A stretch of DNA of 64,000 bases from Calamus simplicifolius (GCA_900491605.1 UESW01004251.1:1147846-1211845), one strand, 5' to 3'; positions 46,751 through 60,811 are shown, numbered from the stretch's first letter. A program made the numbers and translations. The notes: a model not told the origin generated them from the sequence alone.

Positions 46751-47268
46751 TGTAAGACTTAATTTGCTTAAACATAATTACCTCCAGCCATTATTATTTA
46801 ATGGTGGTAAGGAATCCGATCTTCCTGGTTTTCCTTTGGACTGCACGGGAGATCTTCCTTTCTTAGGGATCTCGATTGATCTTCCCTTTCTCTTCTCGAT
46901 GGATCGGTCTTCTAATCAACGAGCTCTCGCATTCAGATGGTGTATGCCTTCAGGATTGCTCTTGATCAGGGACTCAATTCCAATGCCTCCGCTTTTAGGT
47001 TTCTCTCTCGAGAATCTTAGGATCTCTCTCGAGAACCCTGTTCTAAAACCTTAGGATCTCTCTCGAGAACCATGTTCTAAAATCTTAGGATTTCTCTCGA
47101 GAACCGTATTGTAAAACCTTAGGATGGGTCCCCTTTTATACCCAATTCCTTCACCGCATGCCCCATCAAGCGAGCGTTCAGGTATTAAGGGAGGGGGGCT
47201 GTTATTACTTTAATAGGAGAAACGTTTAGTCAATAAAATAGGACCATTAATGATAACGGATTATTACA
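46751..47268 (-). repeat. 5' LTR of copia D
   Basis: Matches 40537-40994 apart from the extra GGATCTCTCTCGAGAAC units (about 47020-47125) and an ATGATAACGG insertion near its end. Confidence 0.94.
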
Positions 47269-47440
47269 CTCAAGCCTACTTCTCCCCCATCTTTTGCCCT
47301 CAACTTCAGGACCGCTTGCATGACTCCTATACACAAAGGATGAAGCTGACTAATGGACATGCGTGTACTTACCAATACATAAGGCTTAGACGAAGGCCTA
47401 CATTAATTAAGAAAAAAGTATACGTGTATCAATCAGTAAG

Positions 47441-47541
47441 CAGAAAACTAGATATCATAAATGTTTGAGCGAGCCTTAGTTTAATTGATGAGCAGAAAAC
47501 TAGTTGTCATTGATGTATGAGCGAGCCTTAGTTTAATTGAT
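47441..47541 (+). repeat. Two-copy tandem duplication of about 52 bp
   Basis: Two adjoining copies share AGCAGAAAACTAG and GAGCGAGCCTTAGTTTAATT with a few differences between them. Confidence 0.75.
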
Positions 47542-48541
47542 ACACAAACTTTTAAGCCTTCTTTCGATGCTTTGCAGCAGCTGTATTTTGGACCATCAAG
47601 AAAGAAAAAGGAAGGAATAGCAGCGTGCTCCCGGATAAAGCCTCATCAGCGTTTACCTTGTTATACTCCAATATTTTCTATCCTCAGTAATTGGTAAGAA
47701 TCCTTAGATTTTTACATTTTCATGAAAAGTTATCTTAGGATTGCCTCTATAAGGAACTGTTTGGAGTGTACATTCTCATTCATATTTCAAAAATTAACCA
47801 GCATATGAGATTCTCACATTCGAAACGCCATAAATTATTTCTGAGAATCTTATATGCCTTAGTAATTTCGAGAATAAAAAATTAATAAAGAAAGGGATGT
47901 TAATCTTTTATTTCTAAGGATAAAGGATTACTATGGGAATCTAACCTAGCCTCTTCACTCTAAATAACTTTTAAGAGATTGTATTACTTTTTCCTTTGCA
48001 ACAAATTGCTTGGATTTTTTTTCCTCCTTCAACACCTTCTGGTTACTGGTAAGATTTCTGGTATTAATTTGATATACATAATTACACATATACCCATCTA
48101 TTATGTATAATTACATCTACATCCCCTAAAGTATAGAATAATTATATTCTCATCTTTTTTATTCAAAAATTACATTAAATTTCATTCAATAACACAGTAA
48201 AATATACATGCTAAATCTAATTTTATTAAATTATATTTAAAAGGGGATTCAAATATAATTATACCTCAGGAAAGGTGGATGTAAAAAAAAACAATTAGAT
48301 TTAAATTTAATTTTATCCATTTTATCAATGTAATAGAACAATTTACTTATTATCTCAAACCTAGTTGGGAGGTCTATATTTTTTTAAATTAAGAAGAGAT
48401 ATGCATACAATTATGCCACAACTCAAGGAAGGTGAATGAATTTTTTTTTTAAGTAAGGTGCTATTTATTGATGCTACATCTTTTTCTACATAATGCACTA
48501 CACATATGTTATGGAAAGAAGCTTCAACCCTTTTTCTTTTT

Positions 48542-48592
48542 TATATATATATATATATGTATGCACGCATGCACGCGCACGTGCGTGCATCG
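48542..48592. repeat. AT microsatellite with adjacent GCATGCAC palindromic sequence
   Basis: (AT)n from about 48542 to 48558, followed by alternating purine-pyrimidine sequence around GCACGCGCACGTGCGTGC. Confidence 0.8.
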
Positions 48593-50251
48593 CATAAGGC
48601 CACAATGCTAGTATTAAAAGCAGGCTTTAAAGATATATGTTAAGAAATTTAATTTTAAAAGGCAAGATTAAAGCTTTTTATATATGACAGGCGATAATTG
48701 TTTGAGTGAATAAAACCTGATTGAATGCTATATGATTGACTAAGATTTAAAACAATGGCCATGATAATGTTATTGCAGCCACTTCTAGCTATTGTTTTAT
48801 CATCACAGTTAGCATGCATTGAGAATTATAATTGTTTAATATCTAAACTATTCATCTAAACAAAATAATATTTAAAAATTAGAAATATATGTTATTATCT
48901 AATATTTTTTTTGTTTAGCAAGATAAAGTATTATAATTAAATTTTCAGCATAAACTAGGGTTTAAGATAATTTTTAAAATAATTATCAAATTATTATTTT
49001 ACCAAAATGGTAGTTATATAACAGAAATAAAGTTTGTTATTTAACATTTGAATCATTTGGTTAGATAAATAATACTTGCAATTCAAACCTATAGCAGACA
49101 ATGGCTGTTAAGGTGCATATTAACACTATAATATTAACATTTATACCCATCGTTGCAGCCATTAATGAGCAAGTAGATATTCCATGTTAATAAGGCATTA
49201 AGACCTTACCATATCAGGATACTTAGTATTGTTATCATACTTAATTGATTTAATCCTAGTATTAATTAGAGATAGAATAATCAATTTAAATTGATTTGAT
49301 TTTAGCATTAATCTATTTAATTCAAGACAATCAATTTTGATTGGTTTGATTCCAACACTGATTCTAGCTAGGATAACTTTTGATTGATTATGTTTTATTA
49401 TTTTCTTTTGTACATTTCTTTTGTAGGCATATAATGAAAAAACATACTAAAATTATACAATCCAGTCAATTTCTATGCAATAATGAAAATACAAATTAAA
49501 ATTATACAATTTAATCAATTTTTTCTTCCTCTTTTTTCTATGGCTAGTGTTAGCATCATCAACTAAAAGACAGCGAAAAATGATTCAAAGGAGTTATTCT
49601 TTTATTATTATTATTAGCCATTATTTTTTCTTTAAAATGGCAAGCAATGGCTATGCTGACCGCCTTTATATTTTTTTTTCATACTTTATAATGTGGGATG
49701 ACTTAACAAGCCAACCAAATCAAAAGGACTCTTTTTAATTTGCCTATGAAAGCAGTGTGCTACCAAAAGGAAAAAAAGTCTTTATGCATTGACGAACCAT
49801 CTCGTTCAAAGTTTGAAGTTTAATTAATCATCTACCATTGAGAAAAAGTCTTTATGCATCAATCTTCAATAGACAAAGCTGGCACCGGATGCATGGGTTA
49901 ACCGCACGCCTATGTCACGGCACGTGCGGTGTACATCATGATCCATTCAGCCATGACATGCATGATATTACAGGTGCATGACCAATCCACATGCCTGGTA
50001 TTGTTACAGCCTGCAGATAGTATGCACTTTGTCCATTGGTCTTCTATGCACAAAGATTTTTCCCCACCTTTGAATATGAGGGTTCGCTTCAAGGTGGGTT
50101 TTGTTGGAACGTGGTATTCCAAACTGTGGACCGAGTGATGTTGGTGTGGCAGGCCCATCGTCACCACGAAACCTACCCAACCATTGACCTGAACTCATCT
50201 GTTTCTCTTGGGGCTTTGATTGGCTTAAATATTTGTCTATGATTACTTTCA

Positions 50252-50252
50252 A

Positions 50253-50282
<30 letters not shown>
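50252..50282. repeat. AAT microsatellite
   Basis: About ten tandem AAT units. Confidence 0.95.
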
Positions 50283-50283
<1 letters not shown>

Positions 50284-52780
50284 TCATACGTAGCACAAAA
50301 GCCTTCCATGACTGCCTTCGCTGGATACTCCACCTGCCTCAGAGTTCTTGGTTATTATATAGATCATAATAAGGATATTTTTCTTTTAATTTTTTTCCTA
50401 GTAAGATTATGATGAGGTCTTACTCCTCGTGAAAGTCGAGGGTTATCTTCGTATCTTACTCTACACAAATTGCAAGATTGATGTTTTCACTCTCATCCTG
50501 CACAAATTATAGAATTGATAGTTTCACTCAAGTGCATGCCAAATATTAGAAAGGAGTGATCTACAAAATATAACATAAATTCTTACAAGTTTTGTTCGAG
50601 TGCAATATACGTTAAAGTTTTAGTAAAGCCATTACAATATCATCTTATTCTAAATTTCTCAGAAGAAAAAGCCTAATTAAGCAATTGAATCGTGGCATCG
50701 AAATAAAAAGATTGATATAGGCATGATGTAATCCGTTATCAAGAATCAATACAGCAAGATGTTGTACAGTGATGTTCAGTTGCTTGGGTTTATCGCATCT
50801 TTCAACTTTCATTTTCTTCATCAGAGAATGATAAGACTTTAGATGCCTTCATGAGATTGATCATGGCGTCCCATTTCAGGCCCACTAAATCATAGCATGG
50901 AAAGAAGAGAAGATAGTTAAATGAAATATTGAGATTTTAGATAGAAATATTTGATGGTTAGAAAGAAATTTAGATTAGTGAAGGCATTTTCATATCCAAC
51001 TATATATGAAAAAAAGTTCAATCAAAAATGATATTTAAATAGTAGAAATAAGTAACTCTCATGAATCCTTTCTAATGTGAATCCCATGAATCATTTCCAC
51101 ATCCTCTTAGTGAAATCACGACCTCCAACACTTCCACTAATGTGCATTAAACTTGCCAATACTCAGAAAAAAAAAAAAGAGGCTATGAAATTCAGTGTGA
51201 GCAGTATCCCAGCAGCCAGTCTCTCCACCTGGAGAAGTTTTTAACTTCAAACTTTGAGAAATATTCTCCACAATGTCTGACCTAAGTATTTCTTCGATCA
51301 GTACTCTGAAATGATGTGCATTAAACTAATGGTTTCCACCTTAACTTGATGTGCATTGTTATGCCTAGTGGTATACTATTACTAGCCAGTACTCCGAGAA
51401 GCACAGCAGGATTAGTTTTGCTTTCGAGTAGAAATAAGCAAAGGTCACAAGACATTCACTTTATAAGAAGTGGAAATCTTAGGCCTATTAAAAAAACCAT
51501 GATGGCTAGTTTGCATTTAGCTGCAGCTTGAAACGGTTCTACTTCTTTTCATCTCAGATTTCCACTCTTTTTTTTTTTTTTTTTTACTTTTGTGTGCGTG
51601 TGTGTAGCCCATAAGCAATCCAACAAATGATTATGATAAGCAAATACCAGAGCAAGCTGAATCCAGAAAAAGTGGTGGCGATGAGAACCAATGCTAATCA
51701 TGAAAATGGTTCATCTAACTCGGAGTGTAGAGGTGAAAAGACTAGTTGAAGTGTTGAACACTCTATTAGCCAGTGCATTAAGTTTCACTTAAGATGACTG
51801 CAGAATGTGTGTGAGTTCAAACGGAAAAAGCCTGAGATGAGAAGTAGTTTGCTGCTTTCAGCTCTTGCTTTCGCATCTGCTTTGATAATTGGTCTTTTCT
51901 TACTTGCAGACCTTGTTTCTTTTCCTTCATTTTTGAGTAAAGCTTTTGAAATACGGTTGATAGCAGATATTGCATCAGTTTGGCTTGGAGTCAAACGATG
52001 CAGCTTTTATTGTTAGGTTATTTTCAGTCATGGAGTCAACCTGTCTGCCAGTAGCTGTTGTCTTCTAACTTCACTAGCCTGCAGAACTTGAAATTTCACC
52101 AGCCAATGTGCATTCATAACATTATTTTCTCTGCTCAATTAGCGATTTTAGAGGAAGAAAAGTTGTTTACATTAAGCCTCTCTTTTTCTTGAATTCTCTG
52201 GGAAAAACGGAATTCAAGTTTTCAGCAAGCTTGATTTTTCAAGAAAAATTCAAATGCAAAACTAGCTTTTTTAAGGCATTCTTTCATGCAACAAAACAGT
52301 CCTGCACAGTGAGAACACTCCCTTTTTCTAATGCAAGAAGTGCAAGAAGTGTGATCTATGGGGCTTAAAATTGTTTGACGATAGAATAACTGGAAGCTGA
52401 GGAATGAAAGTTGGACATCACAAACCAGATCACTTTACAAGTCGATATCATCTCTTTGGTTAATAGATAATACCAACATGCAATTTAGATATTGTTATAA
52501 GCTTCGTATAGCCCTTTTTTCACTCCAATAAAATGTCACAAATAACTGGTAGCTTGGAAAGCTTACTAAAAGATTGAGTTAAAAAGTTTTATTTTACTTT
52601 AAGATTTGAAAGTTAGTTGGGACTGACCGTTAGGTAATCCTAGAAACAAAACTAGCGGGTAATTTGGAAACAAAGAAATGACAGGAGAAAATAAAGAGAA
52701 AGTGGAGTCCCCTATCCCATTGAGTACTAGAAAAAATTTCTCACCTCAGAACCCTGCCCACCTTCCACCTACTCACCAAA

Positions 52781-53481
52781 ATGAGCCCTGATTTGGATTC
52801 ATCACCTTCCTCTTCCCCTCCAACACCACCATCTCCCCTTCCGATCAGTGTCGGACCAGGCAATCGCAAGTATGCATTCTCTCCTTCGCCGTCACCATCG
52901 CCGCCATTCTCGACAACCGATCACTCATCTCCAGAGACCTCACCTCTCTTCTGCAGGCAGTCAGCAGAGCAACACTACAGACCTTCCACTTTCTCTTTAG
53001 ATATACACCTTGAAGACCCTTGTCCTTCAAGAAGATGGTGGCACCTTAGAAACTTGTAAGTTGGAGAAATTTTCGAACTTTTGATCTTCTAAATAACAAT
53101 CATGATCATGAATATTAATGGTCTCATACCAATGAAAAGTAGTCCATAGACTGATGCACTTAGCTTGAGCGATTTGATGTTTAGCCTTTGGATAAATATA
53201 TTATGCTATGAAGGCAAGCCATTTTATTGGACCTGGCAGAAATTTTAGTTATTAAATAATATCATTACACTGCCTTCTTTGATTTCTGCCTTACCAACTG
53301 AATCTAATTGTCAGCAAGATTAGCATAACCACTCTGGTCCAAAAGCCCAAAAGCTTCACAAAAAATAGTGCACTTTGGATCTCAGTTCAGTGTAAACCAG
53401 AGCTAATGAGACATGTCTGCTTGCAGTTTGGAATGGCTGATGCTGAGATGTTGCTGCTGGTGCTGCTCCTCATTTTTATAG
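52781..53481 (+). CDS. Candidate small host gene, two exons, Pro/Ser-rich with Cys-rich tail
   Basis: Exon 1 is 52781-53055 and starts MSPDLDSSPSSSPPTPP with ATG in an acceptable context (A at -3). A GTAAGT donor follows at 53056 and a clear TTGCAG acceptor ends at 53426. The 371-bp intron, once removed, keeps the frame open to a TAG at 53479-53481, giving about 109 residues. The N-terminal 60 or so residues are Ser/Pro-rich. Then comes DIHLEDPCPSRRWWHLRN and, from exon 2, an ending with LEWLMLRCCCWCC. I do not recognise the family. The Cys cluster next to basic residues could be a membrane-anchor or acylation region. The alternative is a chance frame. Confidence 0.45.
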
Positions 53482-56400
53482 GCAGTAAGTACTTCAACTC
53501 CACAACTGAAGCAAATGAAACCTACAAATGATTGCAGCAAGCTGACCTGCAACTGCTTGCAGAGTAAAAAATCTATTGTTTCTTAAACAAAAAAAAGGGA
53601 AAGTTTCATGTTTGATCTTGCTGCTATAGATACTAATCTACCAGAAATTTGCTCTCCAGTGAAGAAGAATCTATTATATTGGAGTATTTAACATTAACAA
53701 AGTGTTTATAAGTAAAATGTCATTTATACTCAAGTTCTATGGTCATATTCCTATTCTAAATTCTTTATTTGGTCCAGCTACAAGCTGAAAGTTATTAAAT
53801 AAATTGCTCACAGGTGAAAAACAATCAATCAACCACCACAGCTTTACATAGAGCCTTTGTTGAAATTGAACATCCACTAGAACTTCATAAACATGAAATG
53901 GCACTAATAGGAATAATCTGTTGGCTATTGCTCTTCTTTGTAGACATACCAAAGAGAGATGTTTGCACTGAGCACAAACCCACAATAATGCGGGCCAAAA
54001 TTACAATGATGCATTCTCTAAGTCAGAATCAAATGTGAACCTACTCAATCCAACATTTAAAAAAGAAGTCAAATCCGTGAGCCCTATCAAAATATTAGTT
54101 TTCTATGCCTAAAAATTTTGGACTGACAAACCCAAAGGGGTATGGAATTGTGAAGTCTCTAGTACTGAATTGCTAATTCAATACCATCTTAATCTAGAAT
54201 GTAGACCAAACACTTACAAGAGCAACTTTTTAGAAAGATCATGGATCGATTTAACAAAGCAAAGTGAATGAATTCGTCTTCATTGCTTATTCTATGCTGA
54301 CATGTCGACCGAGAAAAATTACAAGAATTAGAAAATGATTCACGACCATTGTATAACACTATAAAGTAAGAAGAAAAATAACAAAGAACATAAAGGCAGA
54401 AAGGTCGGGAAAGAAACGAAACTAGGATGAACAAGGAATTGATGATGAGTAGTGATCTAAACATTAGAAGAGAACTAATCAAGGTTGATTCAATAAATTA
54501 AGAAAGATATTTAGAATGAAGGAAAAGAAAATTGGATTAAGTTAAAAAATATAAGATTCTGGTTTTATCTGAAATTTGAATTGGGTTCAATTTTTAAATT
54601 TGATTACATTTATATGCTTTCATATAAAACAGGTTGGATTGATCTTATCATGTGCCAACTCAATCTATTTGTAACCCTACTTTTATCATTTAATATGCTT
54701 GATTCAAGTAGCTCACTTGTTATACTTTAGTGCGAAGACTTGTCAACTTAGTTTATTTGAGAGCTTGAAGTACTATGTATTGATATTAGAGCCACAACTT
54801 CAAACGAACATAGAGTAATTCTTTTTTTTGTATTATAAGATGGTAAGATCATGGTGTGCAAGTAGATCTTGTTTGTTTGAGAGCATGAGATGTAAAGTTT
54901 GATTGGGATAATGCATTAGTTTATTATTTGATTAAATGGTCATTATGATTTCAATGATAAATTTAATGAAACTATAACTATGCATCTAATAATTAGATGA
55001 CTTGAGATTAAATTAACAATTCTCATTCAAGCCTTAACTCAGAAGAGTCAAGTTCTACGTGTTGACATACCCAAATGTAGCCTAGTTTTTAAATCAAATC
55101 CAATTATTGACGTAATTGAATTATGTTAGGCGATGAGTTTACCCAACCTATTTGTAGCCTTATGTTTTATCATTCAACAATCTGTCCATTAGAGCTAAAG
55201 TAGTAAGCAGGTGTTGCTATAGCACGAAGTAGCCAATTAGGATATTTCTAAAAAAATGTTAGTTTTAAGAAAGATAATTGTAACCCAAGCATTGGCTCTA
55301 AATAAAAAATTGATGGAAAAAGCATGAGAAAAATTAGCTAATATTCAACATACAATTCATATGTTTAATGCTATTATAATACATATTAGGTGTAAATGTG
55401 AAGTGAATAACGCAATTTTGTTGCCTAAAATTAATTTACTTTAAAAAAATGCATGAGAAGAATAAGCTGATATTTAACATGCAATTCATGTGATTAATAT
55501 CAAATTATAATATCTAATTTAAAATCCATGATTTAATTTATCCTACATGCAACTGAAGTGACTAATACAATTCTAATGATTTATTCTGTTATTTAAGGAA
55601 TAAACCATTTTAGTCTTGATTATATAATATTATTGCCAAGGATGATATTAAGCATGTAAAATATTGTTGAATGTAGATATAAGATATTGAAAGATATTGA
55701 TCATATGCCTTAGGATAAATCATAGCTGATATACTAACATTAAAAGATGATGAAAAATATAAAAATAGATCAATAATTTGTTGAAATTTAGAATCTTCAG
55801 ATCATAGATGCATTTATTGTGCAAATGAAAATATGAATGAACAATAAAATTTTGAAACATTCCGAACAAGATGACGAATTGTTGACATGTTGCGGTTTTT
55901 GTACAATGATCTCTTACATAATCAATATAACAATATAGTAATATGTTATAGTAATATAGATATATGAAGGTATGATTGGTTCTATGGAACAAACATCATC
56001 AACATCAACCTAATTGCAATAACTAGGCATCTTGAATAGAATTGTAATTGCAAAATGAGAGTCATTATCTGTTTGGGTAAGTAAAAATAAGTAAAAACCT
56101 AAACCTCCTATTTGGTTTTATTATTGTAAATTTGTTCATCTAGTCGGTGTGAAAATTTCTTTTAAATATATATTGTTTCTTGAACATAAACATAACTAAG
56201 ATGATACATCTCCTCTGGAAAAGAAAATTATTTAAATGTAAATTTACCATAAACTATTGATCCATCATAATTATTGGTCTTATCATTATCTATTGATATA
56301 CAAAATCAATATCAGAATAATAAAAAGTTAAGACTAAAAATGTTACCTTGATTGAAAATAGTTGAATTCGTGAGTACCATGACTAAGTCAATGTCTCACG

Positions 56401-56727
56401 AGCTAGTTAGCTAGTTAAAATCTTATGCTCATAACGAATGCCAAATGGAGACCCAGCAAGAAGTAGGAACTGGAGGTGATCTAGATTAAAAGAATGGAAT
56501 AAGCCAAAAAAATTAAAGAGGGGTGGTAGGTTAATATACAAAGGTTTTTTTAAATTTCACAATAGAAGATATCCTAAATGGTTTGCAATCACAAAACCAT
56601 ATAGTATGAAATTCGTAATTAAAAGTATGAGAGACAAGCCTCTTGAATCTTTATAAATTTAATTCTGAAAACCACCTAAGGGTTTTTTGGCTTATTTTGA
56701 CCTAACCTATTAAGACATTGAATGCCA

Positions 56728-56758
56728 TCATCACTGATGAGTTTATCATCAGTGATGA
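56728..56758. repeat. Perfect inverted repeat, 13-bp arms, 5-bp loop
   Basis: TCATCACTGATGA, loop GTTTA, then TCATCAGTGATGA. Each arm is itself nearly palindromic. Confidence 0.85.
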
Positions 56759-57068
56759 CCTACCTTTCTATTATAGCTATTAGAGCTCGTCACTGGACTA
56801 CTGCTAGCGAGTGATTATTTGGGGAAAACATACTCGAAAAAAAGTGGTAATGAACAATTCAAAATCTATGTTGTAAATATGGACTTAAGTAGAAAATATT
56901 ATAAAACCAAATTTAGAAGTGCTAAGCCTAACAAGCTATTGCTATAACAATGTAGCTATGAAATTAAGACATTTAATTTCTTGATCATAAGCAGACTTCA
57001 AGGATGAAGTCTGATAAAATAAAGTTATGATATCATGGCTTTTCATCAAGATTCATATATTATCTTTT

Positions 57069-57126
<58 letters not shown>
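57069..57126. repeat. Compound TA/TG microsatellite
   Basis: (TA)n at about 57069-57087 followed by about 20 TG units to 57126. Confidence 0.95.
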
Positions 57127-57129
<3 letters not shown>

Positions 57130-58691
57130 AAGATTTTTACAAATTCTACCATGAAATTAGTGTTTTCGACGGTAATTTCCAATGTTGTATTTGTCTTGCA
57201 TCCACTATGTACTCAATTAAGATTTAATAGCACTATATATTAACTTTTTTTATGGTCCCTAATGCTTCATCATTCACCGAAAGCTCAAGAAATTCTTAAA
57301 CCTTTGTCCAATATGAATAATTTATTTAGTGTGATAGATTTTAAAAGAACCTATAATATCTTGAAAAAAAAGCTACAAACATGATGACCTAACCCTGTTC
57401 ACCATGCCACATATTAGATAAATATATAATTCTTTGACTTTTTCTTTTTTTCATTTGATGTGCTGAATTTGATGTCACAATTAGAGCTATAATAATATAT
57501 GACACTGTTCAAGTAACCATTGTAGTGTCCATTGATTTAGCTAGTTCTTTCTCTTTCTTTTTTTTTTTTCTTTGTTGTAGCCTTTGTTTTCAAATCATGA
57601 TCAATACCAATAGGATTATCTCCTACTTTTTTGTGGTTCAATCATGAGGGATGATCTAAATGTAGGATATGACGGGTTGTCTTAGTTACATGTATGATCT
57701 TTTCTTGTCCACAAATCTATAGTTCGAACAAAGGGCTCTACTTCCATCAAAATAAATGATCAACATCCATAAATTTGAAATCCTTGTTTTACCATTTCTC
57801 TGTAATGGATCTAATGGCATGAAATAAATGGTGTTCAGGTGAATAAAGTAAATGGTGTGGAGGTTGAGAATCTAAAACATTGGCGTGGTCTAGCAGAAGG
57901 TTACAATGAAGAAAGTATAAGATTTGATTTGGATATGGAAGAGTAATTGTACATTGTTTCATTGTATTAGTCTGCTCAACAATTTTTTAGTTTATTTTAT
58001 TAATATAATTGTAGAAAACATGAGAGATATTATTTGAATGTGATGATTTTTGAAATTTTTTTTTTGGACTCTCTTGTGATCATGGCACTGGCAAGAAGCC
58101 AATTCTCAGGAGCATTTGTTTCTACCAGAACAATGATATAAGCATTAGTTTTATTATGTGTGGAATAAGATTTTCAATAGAGAAGGATCCTTCTGCAAGA
58201 ACTATGTATGGGGACTTGGTATGGCAAACAGGGCATTTAATATAAGCAATTATTCATGCCACAAGTTCTCATCCTCTCCTCTTATCACTGCTATCTGAAT
58301 GCAAAATAGCCCAATCTTTCAAGATTTGACAAGATCTGCATGCAGGCCTGTCTTTTTTTAAAAAAAAGCTGTTCTATTTTATAAGAAACTTAGAACCTTT
58401 TGAAAATGAATTCAATTTGTAGGTAATTCTCTCTCAACTAACGTTGGCTAATCTTTTTATTGAGTAACAATTCAAAATAAAAACAGCAGAGAGGAACAAT
58501 AATAAAGAGAAGAATGGTGATTAGGAGGTCTGTATCATCTTGAGTTGTTAATCCAATGCCGATTTTGGTTTAATGTCAAAATATGACTGCCCTTTTATTA
58601 TCCCAGTTTAACGAATTCTTTATCCTCTTCTCTGGTGAGGATCTCATCACCATGGCTTTCACTGCTAGAGGATTGTTTTCTTCTTTGTTTC

Positions 58692-58782
58692 TTTTTTTTT
58701 TTTTTTGCTTGCAAGGGAGTAGTAACCACTCAAACTTGGCGCAGAATTCATGGTTAGCACCAAAAAAAAAAAAAAAAAAAAA
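58692..58782. repeat. Facing T and A tracts
   Basis: A T-run (58692-58706) and an A-run (58762-58780) separated by 55 bases. They could pair as a hairpin, or be two independent homopolymer tracts. Confidence 0.7.
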
Positions 58783-59816
58783 CAAAGGGTTCTATTAATG
58801 TTAAATTAGTAGTATGTTTTAAAAAAATATATACTAGCAAAAGTTCCTGGAGCGAGGGCATTTTAATCTATTTCCTCGGTACCATACTAACCTATAAAAG
58901 TCCTCTCTTTTGCTTTTGGTGCAAGGCTTTTTCAATTTATTTTTATTTTAACTTATGCCAGGATAACTCAGAAAAATTAGGAACGACAACGAAATAATTT
59001 GGATCGATTTTTATTCATTAATCCTAACTTTTCATGCCCATCCATCTTTACCCTGTGTTTTGCTGAGATAATCATTTTTAAAATTATTTTTAAAAATATG
59101 CTTTAAAATATTTTAAAAAATGGGTTTAAGAAGGCGAATATCGATATGGCCCATTCCAATCTTAACCATATCTTTCTACTAATTATCTAAAGATCTCATT
59201 GTTATTGATCCATCTCCTGAGTCTTTTTTTCCATAGTTTTCTTCCATTGGCTGATTGATATATATCTGAGAACAGTTCTGCTCAAATAATTTAAGCAAAT
59301 TGGACCTTTAAAAGTTTTATGGCAAAATCTCTATCAAACTGCAGTCAGAATTTTGGTTCTTTTTCCATAGATCCAGTCCTCCTCGTATGTCTTTTGATTT
59401 TCCTAGAAATCTTTCTTGTTCACTCTTATGTGTATTTTAATTCTGATTTTAGATTACAAGTACTGCATGTAATTTCCAGCTTGCTATAGAAACTCCCCAA
59501 GAAACTATTACAATTGTCATTGCTTATAAATTTCTACGAAAATTTTGCATCAAAGTTTCCACTCTTTGGTTGTCTTGTATCAACTTTTTTTCTGTCTTGT
59601 TCCATCCTGTTTATTAATTACGCTTTCCACCAGGATAATTCATGTCAACCTAGCATCAAACAATTGGATCATATTGCAGTATAACATCAACTATATAAGC
59701 TCTACTATTTCAGGTCCAACTTTAGCAGGGTCCTACATCGCTCGGAGTGTTGAAAGTGAATTATTGGGACAAACTCATTGATTTGCGGATCAATTGTAGT
59801 GAAAAATCTCTGGATC

Positions 59817-60300
59817 TAAACCAAGAGAGAAAGAATTCCTAGGAGAGAAAGAATTCCTAGGAAAAAGAAACTTAGAGCACAATTTAGTGAGAGAAAGAGG
59901 GAGGTCTAGAAAGAGAAAGAGGTGTTCCAAGACTTTAAGCCTCTCTCTTTCTTAGAGAGAGAACCCATCGTATGCTAGGAGAGATAACAACCTGCCTAAA
60001 GAAAGAAAAACATATGAGAAAGAAAATCATCTAGACAGAGAAAGTTGGCCAAGAGAGAGAAAAATTGTCCGTTCCCTAGGGATCACACATCTCCCTTCTT
60101 AGAGAGAAAATATTGCACGCTAGGAGAGAAAGAATGACACCTAGAGAGAGAAAATATTCTAGAGAGAGAAAATACTTTAAGAGAATCGCACATGGGGAAG
60201 AGAGAGGCAGCGCTCTAGGGTTTCTTACGCCTTTAGAGAGAGAATGGGTGGTAGCTAGGGTAATGAAAGAGAGAAAAACATATTTTCTCGGAAGAAAAGA
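59817..60300. repeat. Purine-rich GAGAGAAAGA block
   Basis: Degenerate repeats of GAGAGAAAG with CCTAGG spacers. A 20-bp unit GAGAGAAAGAATTCCTAGGA occurs twice at about 59826-59862. No frame is convincing in it. Confidence 0.7.
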
Positions 60301-60809
60301 ATCTCTGTATTTCTTTCACATATCCTAACGTTTAGGGTTTAAATACATAGCCAAGTTGGTTTGATGCTGACTCAGAAAAACTTCCATGGCTAACCCAATA
60401 ACATTAAGTTAACCTCAAGCTCATGTATACTCATGATTTGACTCAATCTCAAAACTCTTAAACTCACATCGAGCACAACACAAGTTAGCCCTTTAAAGCC
60501 CATAGCCTAACATGGGCTTTGAGATAATCCAGAGCCTAAAACAACTCTAAAACCCTCCATGACGCTTCATGAAGTGTGAACCTTGGCCTTTTCATATTCT
60601 TCTAAGCCTTGGGAGCACTACATCAGATCCAACATAAATTTCAGTCGGGCCTGTGGAATTATGATTAGGTAATTTTGGTGGTCCTTGGATTTTCACTTCC
60701 AAGTTCAGGAAAGGCCAAAATAGAGGAGGGAAATTGGTGAAAAAAAAATAACTGCAAAGATTAACCTTCCTCAATACCTTCATGTACTCTTTCCATGGAC
60801 TCTTTCTTT

Positions 60810-60811
<2 letters not shown>

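Larger units (their letters stand above)
40537..47268 (-). mobile_element. Ty1/copia element D, different lineage, nearly complete
   Basis: LTRs are at 40537-40994 (458 bp) and 46751-47268 (518 bp), with target duplication CTCAA at 40532-40536 and 47269-47273. The element reads right to left, with a primer site at 46737-46748, a leader of about 1.4 kb, gag, pol and a polypurine tract (CCAAGTGGGAGAA). There is no env-like gene. Gag carries a single zinc knuckle and the integrase style (GRYTENGQAPGPFA) differs from A-C. The lineage within copia is not resolved. Only a few frameshifts separate it from an intact element. Confidence 0.95.
47274..52780. other. Host intergenic DNA, no gene recognised
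   Basis: AT-rich with only short frames that overlap on both strands and show no domain. It holds a two-copy duplication (47441-47541), a TA and GCATGCAC palindromic stretch (48541-48592), an AAT microsatellite (50252-50282) and a T-run near 51572-51587. A 69-codon frame at 51807-52016 with a hydrophobic stretch is opposed by an equally long antisense frame and I do not call it. Confidence 0.6.

Noticed and set aside
49910..50333. Overlapping frames on both strands
   Set aside because: No recognisable protein, and the frames run into the AAT microsatellite.
51785..52016. Opposed 69-codon frames, one with a hydrophobic stretch
   Set aside because: Equal length on both strands, no splice context or domain. 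Probably chance.
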